A stretch of DNA of 64,000 nt, from assembly GCF_000633395.1 (NCBI RefSeq), contig NZ_AYMU01000009.1:248001-312000 (forward strand), given 5' to 3'. The translations under genes and the position numbers were made by a program. The stretch is from Pseudomonas sp. PH1b (lineage in GTDB: Bacteria > Pseudomonadota > Gammaproteobacteria > Pseudomonadales > Pseudomonadaceae). The notes beneath the pieces are model-generated. The model worked only from the letters and a program-made list of their open reading frames with translations, had not been told where the DNA came from and searched no databases. Positions 8,129 to 16,885 of the stretch are shown one piece after another. Each line of letters starts with the position of its first letter. Positions within the stretch are counted from its first letter, which is position 1.

Positions 8129-9772
8129 CTATTCCAATAAAAGATGACGGGCGAGCCCTTCGATGTAGGTTTCATCCTGGCCGTTGGGATGAGCTTCAAA
8201 GGCCAGGTGCAGGTATTCGTGAGTCAGGTCGAGACGGTCTTGCAGCGAGAGCACGCCCCGCACATAGATGCGTTGCCGTTCGCGGTCGACATAGGGCCGG
8301 CCAAAGCTCAGGCGGCAGACGGCGAACTGGCTGATTTCGTTATAGCCGACCTCCTGCTGCAACGGCCGGCGCCAGCGCGGCCGCTGCTTCAGCAACCAGT
8401 CCTGGGCCGCGGGCAAGGGTTCGCAGGAGGCCACCGGGTTGTCCCAGCGGCTGAGGCTGGCCCGTGGATAGGCATGCAGCAGGATGGCGTCATAACGCTG
8501 GCCCGAACCGGCCTGTTCCACTGCTTGCTGCCAGGACAGCTTGTCCGGGGCAATCAGGTCCGAGTGGTAGGTGACTTGGGTGCCGGCCAGCACCAGGTCG
8601 CTGGTCCAGGCGGCAATGGCCCGGGCCTCGGCGGTGGCCGGACGCGGCGCGACCCGCTGACGGTTGCTGCTGTCGTCGATGCTCAGGCATTCGCCGCTGC
8701 GTCCGGCGTTCTGCAGCAAGTAGGTGCGAATCGCCACGGCCAGGGCCTTGGCCGCCTCTACCGGCTCGCTGCTGGCCTCGCGTTGCAGCACCCGCGCTAC
8801 GTATTCCTCACGGTCCAGGCGCGCCACCAGCCGCTGGGCCGCGGGGTCACGCTGCAGAAAGAGTTCGCCAGCGCTGTGGATATCCAGCTGGTTGCCGTTG
8901 GCAAACTCCACCCGGTAATCCCCTTGCAAGGCACCCGGCTTGGCAAGTTGGCCGTTCTGGCTGACGCTTTTCAGCGGATAGCGGGAAAACAGGCTGACCT
9001 CCACACAGCGGCCTTTATCCACAGGCGGGTTGTCCGGCAGCACCTGGTTCAGGGCCTGGGCGTAGTCCTTCAACACCCGCTGGCTGGTGCCGCGCCCGCC
9101 CACCCACAGCGGTGTACCGTCCACCAGCCAGCCGGCAAAGCCACCCTGGCGCGACTGTGGGTCCTGTTCCGCCAGCCAGCTCCAGGTCTTGACCCGCAAA
9201 CGCCCGCCCAAGGCGCCCACGACAGCGCCGTCGCCAGCATTGAGCACCACGTCCAGCAGCACGCGCCGGGCGGTGTCCCGGGCCGGCAACAGCGCCAGCA
9301 CCTGCAGCAACTCCACCACCGGGACCCGAGTCTGGGGTTGCAGCTGGTTCAGGTCCTGCAGCCAGCCGGGAGCGTTGCGGGCTTGCCAGTAATGGCGCCA
9401 GTCAGCCGCAGACAGTTGCAAGCGCTGGGGCTCGAAATACAAACCGCAGGAACGTACCAGCGCCTGGTCCCGGGCGATGCTGGCGCCCACCGAGCAGCAG
9501 TAGACCTCTTCCTTGGACTTGCCCTGGCAGGCATAGGCCGGCTCCTGGGCACCGGTGTCCACCAGCCAGGCATAGACGAAGAGTTTCCAGACACTGCCCA
9601 AGGGCGCCTGCAGATCCGCCGGCAACGGCTCGCGAGCCAGCACCTGAGTCTTGCTCAGGCTCATCAGCTCGCTGTCCGGGGCGGCTTTCCAGGCCAGGCG
9701 CAACGGCTCCTCCTGGGCCATCACCAGCCCAGGAAGCAAACACAGGCACAACCAGGCCCAACGCCGCGTCAT
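8129..9772 (-). CDS. magE: MagE, DUF2300 (YfaQ-like) protein with PBP-like, SpoIID-like and HExxH motifs
   Basis: 547 residues from the ATG at 9772, which lies just after the magD stop. An upstream start at 9835 would overlap magD and lacks a signal. The signal peptide is RRWAWLCLCLLPGLVMAQ. Three segments stand out. Residues 58-63 LGSVWK give an SxxK motif, followed by RSCGLYFEP and KTWSW, resembling the serine motifs of penicillin-binding or class D-type proteins in degenerate form. Around residues 350-430 EEYVARVLQREA...AAKALAVAIRTYLL and TQVTYHSD match the SpoIID amidase-enhancer/lytic transglycosylase fold. Near the C-terminus LTHEYLHLAFEAH...YIEG is an HExxH zinc motif with a downstream Glu. 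All point to periplasmic peptidoglycan or protein processing linked to the macroglobulin. The individual activities are inferred from motifs and untested. Confidence 0.85.
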   Translation of the reverse strand: MTRRWAWLCLCLLPGLVMAQEEPLRLAWKAAPDSELMSLSKTQVLAREPLPADLQAPLGSVWKLFVYAWLVDTGAQEPAYACQGKSKEEVYCCSVGASIARDQALVRSCGLYFEPQRLQLSAADWRHYWQARNAPGWLQDLNQLQPQTRVPVVELLQVLALLPARDTARRVLLDVVLNAGDGAVVGALGGRLRVKTWSWLAEQDPQSRQGGFAGWLVDGTPLWVGGRGTSQRVLKDYAQALNQVLPDNPPVDKGRCVEVSLFSRYPLKSVSQNGQLAKPGALQGDYRVEFANGNQLDIHSAGELFLQRDPAAQRLVARLDREEYVARVLQREASSEPVEAAKALAVAIRTYLLQNAGRSGECLSIDDSSNRQRVAPRPATAEARAIAAWTSDLVLAGTQVTYHSDLIAPDKLSWQQAVEQAGSGQRYDAILLHAYPRASLSRWDNPVASCEPLPAAQDWLLKQRPRWRRPLQQEVGYNEISQFAVCRLSFGRPYVDRERQRIYVRGVLSLQDRLDLTHEYLHLAFEAHPNGQDETYIEGLARHLLLE

Positions 9773-9773
9773 G

Positions 9774-12700
9774 TTATTTGACCGTGACCTGACCCAGGGC
9801 CGGGGTACGTTCCTGAGCCTGGTGCTCAGGCGCATACACCTGGTAGAAGCGCGCCGGCGGCAGGTTGAACTGGCCTTTCTGCGAGAAGCGGATCAGGTGG
9901 CGCAGGCGCACTTCGCTGCTGTCGTTCAGCGCTTCCAGCGGTACCGCGTAGCTCATCTGCCCCGGCTCGAAGCGAGCCTTTTCCAGGGAGGCCGCCTCGG
10001 TGCCCGCAGGCCCGGCCAGCTTGATCCCCCAGGTGGTGCGCTCAACATCGGCACCCGGCGGCAGCGGCACTTCGAGCATGCCGTACAGCAGCGGCCGATT
10101 GCCCTGGTTGGCGATGATCACCTCATCCAGGTACAGCCCGTCGCTGGCAATCGGCTTGTTGCCCACCGGTTCCAGCTTGAAGGTGAACGCCTCATCCCCT
10201 GGCACCAGGCGCAGCAGGCGACGGCTAATGTTCACCGGTGCCGGCGTGCCCGGTTCCTGCTTGCTCAGGTAGCTCAGCGAAGCCCGCAGCGGACGCTCCG
10301 GCACGCTATTGAGCGTCAGCACGCTTGGCACCTGCGGCCCTTGCCACTGCCAGTAGCTTTCACCGCTGGCGCCCTGCTGCGGTTGCCAGCCCTGCCCCGG
10401 GTTCAGAGCCACGGCCGGTGCCGACTGCGCCACACTGCGCTGCAGCCAGGTCAGGGCCAGGGCCCGCTCCAGGGTCGACTGCGAAGGCAGCAGGCGTTGC
10501 AGCAAGGCTCGTGCCGCCGCTCCGTCGAAAGGTTTCAACGACAGGCTCAAGGCCTGGGTAAAGGGCTGGGAACTGACCTCGACCTGTTGCTGGGCGGCAT
10601 CCAGTTGCGCGACAAACGCCGGCGGCGGGGTGACCTTGGCCTCCCGCGCCAGGGCGGCCGTCAGCACCCGAGCGCTGGCCAGGCCCAGGGCCGATTGCGG
10701 ATCGTCCATCACCAGGCTGACACTGCTGCTGTCGTCCATGCTGGCGTCCGGGCCGGCACCGGCCTTGGCCAGATCGTCCATCAGGCCGCTGACCAGGGTA
10801 TTGATCGGCAGCTTCATTTCACGGGCAAAGGACAGGATCAGCGCCCGCTGCAGTAACGGCGTATTGCCGGCCTGCTTGGCGTAGACCTCGAGCACCCGCT
10901 GCCAGTGCTCCGGCGGCAGGTTCAGGTCCATGACCTTGCTCGCGTTCCAGTCGGCGTAATAGGCATAGGCAGTGAGGAAGGCATCCGGCTCGGCATCCTC
11001 GCCCCACCAGGTGAACGCCGCTTCCGGCCCGGCCATGTGCACCAGGCGCAGGCGGCTGTTCTGCATCATCAGGCGCAAGCGGTCGCGGATCTGCGGATTG
11101 CTGGCCAGTGCCGGGTAGGCCACGCTCAGCGGCAACAACTGGCTGGCAGTCTGCTCGACGCCGCCGTAGGGGTATTCCAGCAAATCATCCAGGGCCGAAC
11201 GGAACAGCGCCTGCGGGCTGTCGTCCAGGCGCAGGCGGATCTCGCCGGCATCCGCAGGCAGGCCCAGCGGCGTGCTGGTGCTGACCACGTCCAGGCTCTG
11301 GGTCTGCACCGCCTGCCAGCCGCCAGCACTGCTCACCAGGCGCACCGCCAGGGCATCCACGGTCTTGCCGCCCTGCATCAGCTCGGCGGTCCACTCGCCA
11401 TTGCCCGGGGCAATGTCCGGCAGGGCCACATAGTTGATGCCGCTGTTGAGGGTCAAAGGCAGGCGCTGGGATTCGCCGGCGTAATGGATCACCAACTCGG
11501 CCTTGGCCGGCTGCTCGGACTGACTGAAGGCAAACACCCCCAGGTCCGGCTTGTCGCCACTGCGGAAACGGGTCGGACCGCTCCATTTCAGGTACAGGGC
11601 CTTGTCGGAACGCACGAACTGCTTCTTCTGCCCCACCTGGCCATCGTCGGCGATGGCCCGGGCGGTGATGCGCCAGCGGGTCAGGGAGTCCGGCATGCGA
11701 AAGGTGAAACGCGCCTTGCCGCTGCCATCGGTCACCAGTTCCGGCTGCCAGGCAGCGGTATCGACATCTTCACGGCGCGGGCGCTCCAGCACCTTGACTC
11801 CACGCTCGCTGCGGTTGGCCTTGCCCGGAGCCGTGGGGCTGCCCGGCAGGGCCACGTCGTAGCTGATGAACGACAGGCTGGCGCTGGTGCGCACATTGTT
11901 GCGCCGTGGGTGATAGAAGAACTGATCGATGCTCGGGGCCACTTCCGGCTGCAGGGCGTAGACCATTTCGTCCACCACGCTGACCGTCAGGTGGGCCGGT
12001 ATCGGCTTGCCGGCGAACTGGGTGGACAGGTCCACGGTGACCATGTCGCCGGGCTGGTATTTCTCCTTGTCGGTGCTGATGGCCACATCGATCTGCGGCG
12101 TCAGTACCTTGATGCCGGCGTTCTGGAAGCTGTACTCGCCCCCTTTGGTGTAGAGCACGGAGAAGGTCAGGTTCGGCGCAAAGCCGTCTTTCACCGGCAC
12201 TCGTGCGCGGTACTGGGTGGGGCTGAGCTTTTCCACTTTCAGCCAGTCGCCGCCCTTGGACAGCAGTGCAGTGGCCTCGACCTTGTCCCGCTCAAGGGAC
12301 AACAGCGCGTCGTTGACCGGTTCCGGGAAGGTGATCAGCGCCAGGGCTTCGTCGCCGGCCTTGTACTCGAGCTTGTCGAGGACAATTTCCACGGTGCCCG
12401 GCACGGCTTTCACGCCATCGCCAGTGACCGAGTGGCTGGTGCCGCCGAGCACTCGGTCATGCTCGTCCTTCAAGGTCAGGTTGTAGGTACCCGGGCGCTC
12501 GAAGGCCAGGGCAAAACCGCTGTCGCCGGCGGCCAGCTTGCCATCGCCGGTGGACTGGTCCTCCAGGCGCACCCAGCTGTAGCGGCTCGGCTTGACGTTC
12601 TTGCTCTGCTCGCTGGAGTTCTGGTTGGCGTAGCTGAACTGCACCTTGTCACCGGCGGCGCTGAAGCGTTGCGGGGCACTGAGGCTGAAGCTCGCGGCGC

Positions 12701-14336
12701 CACGCTCGATGAGGATTTCCTTGGTGGTCTTGACCCGATACGCGGCGCCGTCGCTGGCGAACACGGTGAGCATGTAACGGCTCGGTTTGTCCGCCGCCGG
12801 CAGGTCGAGGGTGGCGCTGCCCTTGGAATCGGTGGTCAGCTCGGCGCTGGTCAGTTCCACCGGGAACTGCCCCATGTACTGCAGCTCGTTGTCCACCATG
12901 GACAGTTGCTGGGCCCGCAGGCTCAGTTGCAGACGCGCGTTGGCCACCGGCTTGCCGTCCGGGTAGAGCAGCACCAGGTTGCCCTTCACCGGTTCGCCGG
13001 TCTTGAAGTCGGTCTTGGCCAGGGCCAGGGAAATCTCGAAATGTGGCTTGATGTACTCGGCCACGCGAAAGGCGCTGCTGTAGACCTGGTCCTTGTAGCC
13101 GAAACGCAGCTCATAACCGCCGGCCACGGCGTTGTCCGGCAGTTGGAAGCGGCCCTGGGTACCGGACTTGGAGTCCAGGTTCAGGGTCAGGTTCTGCAAC
13201 GCGGTGCCTGCGGCATCGAGCACGCTGACATTCACCGTGCCGGCACCGGGCTGCACCGAGTCCCGGGCATTTTTGAACTCGCGACCGACGATCTTCAGCG
13301 ACACCCAGTCCCCCGGACGGTACAGCGGCCGGTCGGTAAAGGCGTAGAGCTTGGTGTCGTAGATTTCGCTGTCGTAGTAGAAGTTCTCGGAGACGAACAC
13401 TCCGCCTTCCTGGTCTTCACCGATCACGTAGGAACGCTCGGGGCTGACGTGTTTCAGGCGCACCAGGCCCTGCTCGTCGGTGGCGCCGCTGTTCATCACG
13501 CCGAGGCCATCGGTCCACAGCACATTGACCTTGGGCACCGAGTTGCCTTCATGCTTGCCCGCGGCCCAGACCAGCAGCTCGTCGCCGGCGATCTTGCTCA
13601 CCGCCACGGTGTTGGAAACGAACACCATGGTGGTGGCGCGGTACTTGCCCACCAGGGCCTCCACCAGGTAAAGGCCCGGCTTCAACTGTCCCAGGGGGAT
13701 ATAGACGTTGCCCGGAGCAACGTTGATGAACTGGCTGGAAGAGCCCGACAGATCCACCCCGGCCGGCGGCTGGATCGGCTTGGCCTGCCACAGCGGATAG
13801 CGGAACTGGGTCACCAGGGGCAGCCCCGGGATCAGGGCGAATTGCGGCTGGGCGTCATACGGCGTCGGCGCCAGCATGGAGTTGCCCACCTTCAGTTCCG
13901 GCACCTCCTCGGTAACCTGCTTGCGCGACTCGTAGGAGAAGGCGCGCTGCATCACCCGGCGGGATTTGCGGTACCAGTTGTCCCACAGGTAAGCCAGGGT
14001 GTTGGACAGGCCCTCGCCCTTGAACTGGCCGTCGCTGACCACCCGGTGCAGGTTCTTCTGGCGCTTGAGAAAGTCCAGCGGCTGGTCGATCCGGTACACC
14101 CGGATGTCCGCACCGCCATAGGGCTCCATGCGAAAGCGCCGGTAGTCGCGGCCCGGGGCCTCGAGGCGCACCATGGCCTGTTCGTCACTGGCGAAACTGC
14201 TGTCGGCCAGGAGGAAGAAACTCTCGCCGGAGACCGCCGCATAGTCGCTGGACGGCACCGAGTCTTCGGCGTTGACCAGGGTCACGGGGGTGAGCAGGGT
14301 CAAGGCCAGGGTCAGGCGAAACAGAAAACGGGACAT
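9774..14336 (-). CDS. magD: MagD, bacterial alpha-2-macroglobulin (YfaS-like)
   Basis: 1520 residues from the ATG at 14336 (MSRFLFRLTLALTLLTPVTLVNA is a good signal peptide). The longer frame starting at 14573 reads through a non-coding palindromic repeat, so I rejected it. The protein has serial MG beta-sandwich domains, including LYRPGDWVSLKIVGREF, a DSLTRWRITARAIADDGQVG region, and a C-terminal terpenoid-cyclase-like helical domain. Where thioester macroglobulins have CxEQ, this has YPYGGVEQTASQL: the cysteine is replaced, so it cannot form the thioester. This agrees with what is known of the P. aeruginosa homologue. The family traps or inhibits proteases in the periplasm and is associated with cell-wall synthases. 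It sits fourth in the mag operon, 156 bp after magC, the longest gap in the operon. Confidence 0.94.
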   Translation of the reverse strand: MSRFLFRLTLALTLLTPVTLVNAEDSVPSSDYAAVSGESFFLLADSSFASDEQAMVRLEAPGRDYRRFRMEPYGGADIRVYRIDQPLDFLKRQKNLHRVVSDGQFKGEGLSNTLAYLWDNWYRKSRRVMQRAFSYESRKQVTEEVPELKVGNSMLAPTPYDAQPQFALIPGLPLVTQFRYPLWQAKPIQPPAGVDLSGSSSQFINVAPGNVYIPLGQLKPGLYLVEALVGKYRATTMVFVSNTVAVSKIAGDELLVWAAGKHEGNSVPKVNVLWTDGLGVMNSGATDEQGLVRLKHVSPERSYVIGEDQEGGVFVSENFYYDSEIYDTKLYAFTDRPLYRPGDWVSLKIVGREFKNARDSVQPGAGTVNVSVLDAAGTALQNLTLNLDSKSGTQGRFQLPDNAVAGGYELRFGYKDQVYSSAFRVAEYIKPHFEISLALAKTDFKTGEPVKGNLVLLYPDGKPVANARLQLSLRAQQLSMVDNELQYMGQFPVELTSAELTTDSKGSATLDLPAADKPSRYMLTVFASDGAAYRVKTTKEILIERGAASFSLSAPQRFSAAGDKVQFSYANQNSSEQSKNVKPSRYSWVRLEDQSTGDGKLAAGDSGFALAFERPGTYNLTLKDEHDRVLGGTSHSVTGDGVKAVPGTVEIVLDKLEYKAGDEALALITFPEPVNDALLSLERDKVEATALLSKGGDWLKVEKLSPTQYRARVPVKDGFAPNLTFSVLYTKGGEYSFQNAGIKVLTPQIDVAISTDKEKYQPGDMVTVDLSTQFAGKPIPAHLTVSVVDEMVYALQPEVAPSIDQFFYHPRRNNVRTSASLSFISYDVALPGSPTAPGKANRSERGVKVLERPRREDVDTAAWQPELVTDGSGKARFTFRMPDSLTRWRITARAIADDGQVGQKKQFVRSDKALYLKWSGPTRFRSGDKPDLGVFAFSQSEQPAKAELVIHYAGESQRLPLTLNSGINYVALPDIAPGNGEWTAELMQGGKTVDALAVRLVSSAGGWQAVQTQSLDVVSTSTPLGLPADAGEIRLRLDDSPQALFRSALDDLLEYPYGGVEQTASQLLPLSVAYPALASNPQIRDRLRLMMQNSRLRLVHMAGPEAAFTWWGEDAEPDAFLTAYAYYADWNASKVMDLNLPPEHWQRVLEVYAKQAGNTPLLQRALILSFAREMKLPINTLVSGLMDDLAKAGAGPDASMDDSSSVSLVMDDPQSALGLASARVLTAALAREAKVTPPPAFVAQLDAAQQQVEVSSQPFTQALSLSLKPFDGAAARALLQRLLPSQSTLERALALTWLQRSVAQSAPAVALNPGQGWQPQQGASGESYWQWQGPQVPSVLTLNSVPERPLRASLSYLSKQEPGTPAPVNISRRLLRLVPGDEAFTFKLEPVGNKPIASDGLYLDEVIIANQGNRPLLYGMLEVPLPPGADVERTTWGIKLAGPAGTEAASLEKARFEPGQMSYAVPLEALNDSSEVRLRHLIRFSQKGQFNLPPARFYQVYAPEHQAQERTPALGQVTVK

Positions 14337-14345
14337 AGGCAAGCC

Positions 14346-14473
14346 GCGTGAAGACGTCGCGAGGGAAGGCAAGACAAGGCGAAAACCGGCGAGGAAGCGC
14401 AGTTTACTGGCTGTAAATGAGCATTCCGAGCCCGTTTTCAACGCAGTATTGGCGAACGCAGCAGTCTTCACGC
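14346..14473. repeat. 128-bp palindromic intergenic repeat (MITE-like)
   Basis: The element is bounded by the perfect inverted repeat GCGTGAAGAC / GTCTTCACGC. It contains nested complementary segments (CGAAAACCGG with CCCGTTTTC; GGCAAGAC near one end with AGTATTGGC near the other) around GCGCAGTTTACTGGCTGTAAATGAG. The whole gap between magC and magD is essentially this element. I recognise very similar sequences scattered between genes in many Pseudomonas genomes, so it is probably a dispersed non-autonomous repeat; that is recollection, not a search. Its transcript would fold into a long hairpin just upstream of magD. Confidence 0.65.
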
Positions 14474-14491
14474 AGCTTGCATGGGATTCGT

Positions 14492-15139
14492 TCATTGGGT
14501 GAGGAAGTTCAGGCGATAGATGCCGATGAAGTTGGGGTTGGCTGAGTCGGGTATCCATCGAGTGTCCTTCCATGTCATCAGTTGCTGCACGCTAGCCGAG
14601 CGCATGCCGTTGTCGGTGGGAGTGGTGGTGCCGGTGTGATAGGCGATGTTGCGGCCCATCCAGATCATCAGGTGCTGGTCGTCGCCCTGGTCGAAGAACA
14701 ACAGGTCACCGGGGCGCGCCTGGCCCAGGTCACGGCTCACCAGGTGGCTGTTGAACTGGATCAGCTTGATCGCATTGACGTAGGGCCCGGTCTGGCCGCC
14801 GCCCTGCTGCCACTGCTGGGCCAGGCCGCGCTGACCTTCGCTCAGTTGCAGCTCCGGCGGCAGGTAGCGATTGCTCAGGCCGTTGGCCCGCAGCCATTTG
14901 TTGTCGTGAACCTTGAGCGCTTCGTTGGCGGCAAAACGCACCAGGCCCGCGCAGTCCTGCTGATACCAGCGGGGGCTCGGGCCCTGGCTCAACTGCTCCT
15001 GGGCGATGCGCACGAACCAGGCACGGAACACCTGGGACTGCTGCACGTCCAGGGGCGGAGCCTGGGTCGCGCCCACGGTACCGCTCAGCAACAGGGCCAG
15101 CAGGCCGAGGCAGGTCAGGCTTTTGCGCACTGCACTCAC
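14492..15139 (-). CDS. magC: MagC, DUF1175 (YfaT-like), NlpC/P60-type predicted peptidase
   Basis: 215 residues from a GTG at 15139 that overlaps the magB stop as GTGA; an ATG at 15166 is an alternative. The signal peptide is RKSLTCLGLLALLLSGTVGA. The mature part resembles NlpC/P60 peptidases. The cysteine C63 is in WYQQDCAGLVRFAANEAL. A LGQARPGDLLFFDQGDDQHLMIWMGRNIAYHTGT block then supplies the PGD strand and the candidate His residues. Such enzymes cut peptide bonds in peptidoglycan stems or act on lipids and proteins. The DUF1175 family itself has no assigned activity, so catalysis is inference. It is the third gene of the mag operon and precedes the macroglobulin. Confidence 0.86.
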   Translation of the reverse strand: MSAVRKSLTCLGLLALLLSGTVGATQAPPLDVQQSQVFRAWFVRIAQEQLSQGPSPRWYQQDCAGLVRFAANEALKVHDNKWLRANGLSNRYLPPELQLSEGQRGLAQQWQQGGGQTGPYVNAIKLIQFNSHLVSRDLGQARPGDLLFFDQGDDQHLMIWMGRNIAYHTGTTTPTDNGMRSASVQQLMTWKDTRWIPDSANPNFIGIYRLNFLTQ

Positions 15140-16848
15140 AGGGCACGCCATTGCAGGGGCAGCCATTGCCAGTGACCGTCGGGCTTGCTGCCTTCGGGCA
15201 GGGTCAGGGCGTACTTGCCATAACCGCCGAGGGTGCGCAGCTTGGGCACCAGGTAGGTTTGCGCGGCGTTGTTGAACACCGGCTCCATGTCCTGGGGCAG
15301 GCTGTCGAAGGTTTCCTGCTGGATCAGCTGGGCCAGGGACTGCGGGCCCAGGTACACCGGCATCAGTGCATCCTTGGGCACCACGTCCGCCAGGGGCGGG
15401 AAGCGCTTGTCCAGGGTGCCCAGGGCCTTGTTCACCAGCTTGTCATCCAGGGAGAACACCAGGGTCGAGCCATGGCGGGCCAGGCTGACCTGCATGAAGG
15501 CGCGGCCGGTGATGGTTTGCGGGTCCTTGGCTTCCTTGGCCGGGTACTGGCCGAAGTTGGAACTGACCTGGCGCTGCCACTGGTGCACGTCGCCGTTCTG
15601 CTGCTCGACCACCGGGAAGATGCGCTCCGCCACCTTGCTTTCCCGGGTGCCGACCATGGAACCGAACAGCTTGCCCAGATCGGCGTCGAGCTTGGCGTTG
15701 TCCTTGTCCTTGAGGCTGGCCACCAGCAACGGCGTGTACAGCCGCGAGTCGGCATACCAGCACAGGCCGGCGGTCCCGGCCATGTGCTCGGTCAGGGTGC
15801 TGGCCACCGCTTCTTCGGCACCCAGCTTGACCAGCAACGGCTTCTGCTGCTCCGCCGCCAATGGCAAGGCCACGCAGGCGCTGGCGCCCATGGGCATGGC
15901 CTGCCAGATCGGCTTGAAGTCGAGGTCCGGCTGGTCGTCCTGCTCTTCCATGGCCAGGTAGCTGTGCCAACCCTTGTCATCCATGTCGAAGCGCAGGCCG
16001 GCGAAGCTGGGGATAAAGCGCTGGTAACCCATGGCCAGGACACTGGCATTGACCGCCAGCCGTTGCTGCACCTCGGGTTTGCGCGCCTCAAGGCCAAAGG
16101 CCTCGGGGAACAGCTTGTCGCCATTGAGCAAGGCTTCCAGCGCGGTGGTGGACACCGCGCCATGCTCGTCATCAGCCCCGGTGCTCGGGTCATACAGCTT
16201 GGCCGGGTTGGACAGCACCACCAGCTTGTCGCCGTGGGAAGCGAACAGCAGGGATTTGCCAGCGTTGTAGTTCAGTTGATAGAGCGCCACGGCGTCGCCG
16301 CCGACCTTGAGCTCCGCCAGTTTGCTCAACTGGGTATCATCCAGGGCCACCTTGGCCAGAGGTTCCAGCAGCTTGGCCAGGCCGCCACGGTCCATCACCA
16401 GCAGGAAGTCCTTGAGGCGCCCATCCAGGCCGCGCCACAGCGCCACATCCGCAGGCTGGTCGAACAGTTGCTCGATCAGGCTGTCCTGCAGTTTCAGGTC
16501 ATGCTCGTAGATGATCCGCCGCAGGCTGCCAATCAGGCCCAGGCGGTCGGCGTGGGTCTGGTAATAAAAGACGAAGTCCTCGGTCAGGGTTTCCTTGAGA
16601 AACGGCACCGCCAGCAGGTCCTTGGGCAACTGCGCCAGGGAATGGGTCTCCAGCAGCCCATCGGGACGGCTCAGGCCCAGTTTGTCGCCAGCCAGTTCCG
16701 CCACCGGGGTCTTGGGCTTGCACCCCACCACCGTGATCGCTGCAGCCACCAGGCACAGGCCCATGACCAGGACCGGCCAGCGGCGCTTGCTGCCGGGTTG
16801 TTCAGTGCCGGGGACGCCGGCCACCGGGGATGCTGTGTTTTCGCTCAT
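15136..16848 (-). CDS. magB: MagB, DUF2138 (YfaA-like) membrane-anchored protein
   Basis: 570 residues. A cytoplasmic basic N-terminus (PGSKRRW) is followed by one hydrophobic segment (VLVMGLCLVAAAITVVGC) and then a large soluble periplasmic domain. VVGC could be read as a lipobox, so the protein is either a single-pass anchor or a lipoprotein; the 25-residue n-region favours the anchor. The domain matches DUF2138: DGLLETHSLAQLPKDLLAVPFLKETLTEDFVFYY near the start, repeated LF/LP-rich segments, and a closing KYALTLPEGSKPDGHWQWLPLQWRAL. It has no recognisable catalytic motif. It lies second in the mag operon, 37 bp after magA and overlapping magC by 4 bp, so it probably forms a scaffold for the periplasmic complex around MagD. 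Confidence 0.85.
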   Translation of the reverse strand: MSENTASPVAGVPGTEQPGSKRRWPVLVMGLCLVAAAITVVGCKPKTPVAELAGDKLGLSRPDGLLETHSLAQLPKDLLAVPFLKETLTEDFVFYYQTHADRLGLIGSLRRIIYEHDLKLQDSLIEQLFDQPADVALWRGLDGRLKDFLLVMDRGGLAKLLEPLAKVALDDTQLSKLAELKVGGDAVALYQLNYNAGKSLLFASHGDKLVVLSNPAKLYDPSTGADDEHGAVSTTALEALLNGDKLFPEAFGLEARKPEVQQRLAVNASVLAMGYQRFIPSFAGLRFDMDDKGWHSYLAMEEQDDQPDLDFKPIWQAMPMGASACVALPLAAEQQKPLLVKLGAEEAVASTLTEHMAGTAGLCWYADSRLYTPLLVASLKDKDNAKLDADLGKLFGSMVGTRESKVAERIFPVVEQQNGDVHQWQRQVSSNFGQYPAKEAKDPQTITGRAFMQVSLARHGSTLVFSLDDKLVNKALGTLDKRFPPLADVVPKDALMPVYLGPQSLAQLIQQETFDSLPQDMEPVFNNAAQTYLVPKLRTLGGYGKYALTLPEGSKPDGHWQWLPLQWRAL

Positions 16849-16885
16849 GATTCACAAAGCCCAATTCATCCGTGGTGCGGGATGT

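Noticed and set aside
14337..14573. Longer N-terminus for MagD
   Set aside because: The extra 79 codons are the translated palindromic repeat. The signal peptide starts at 14336.
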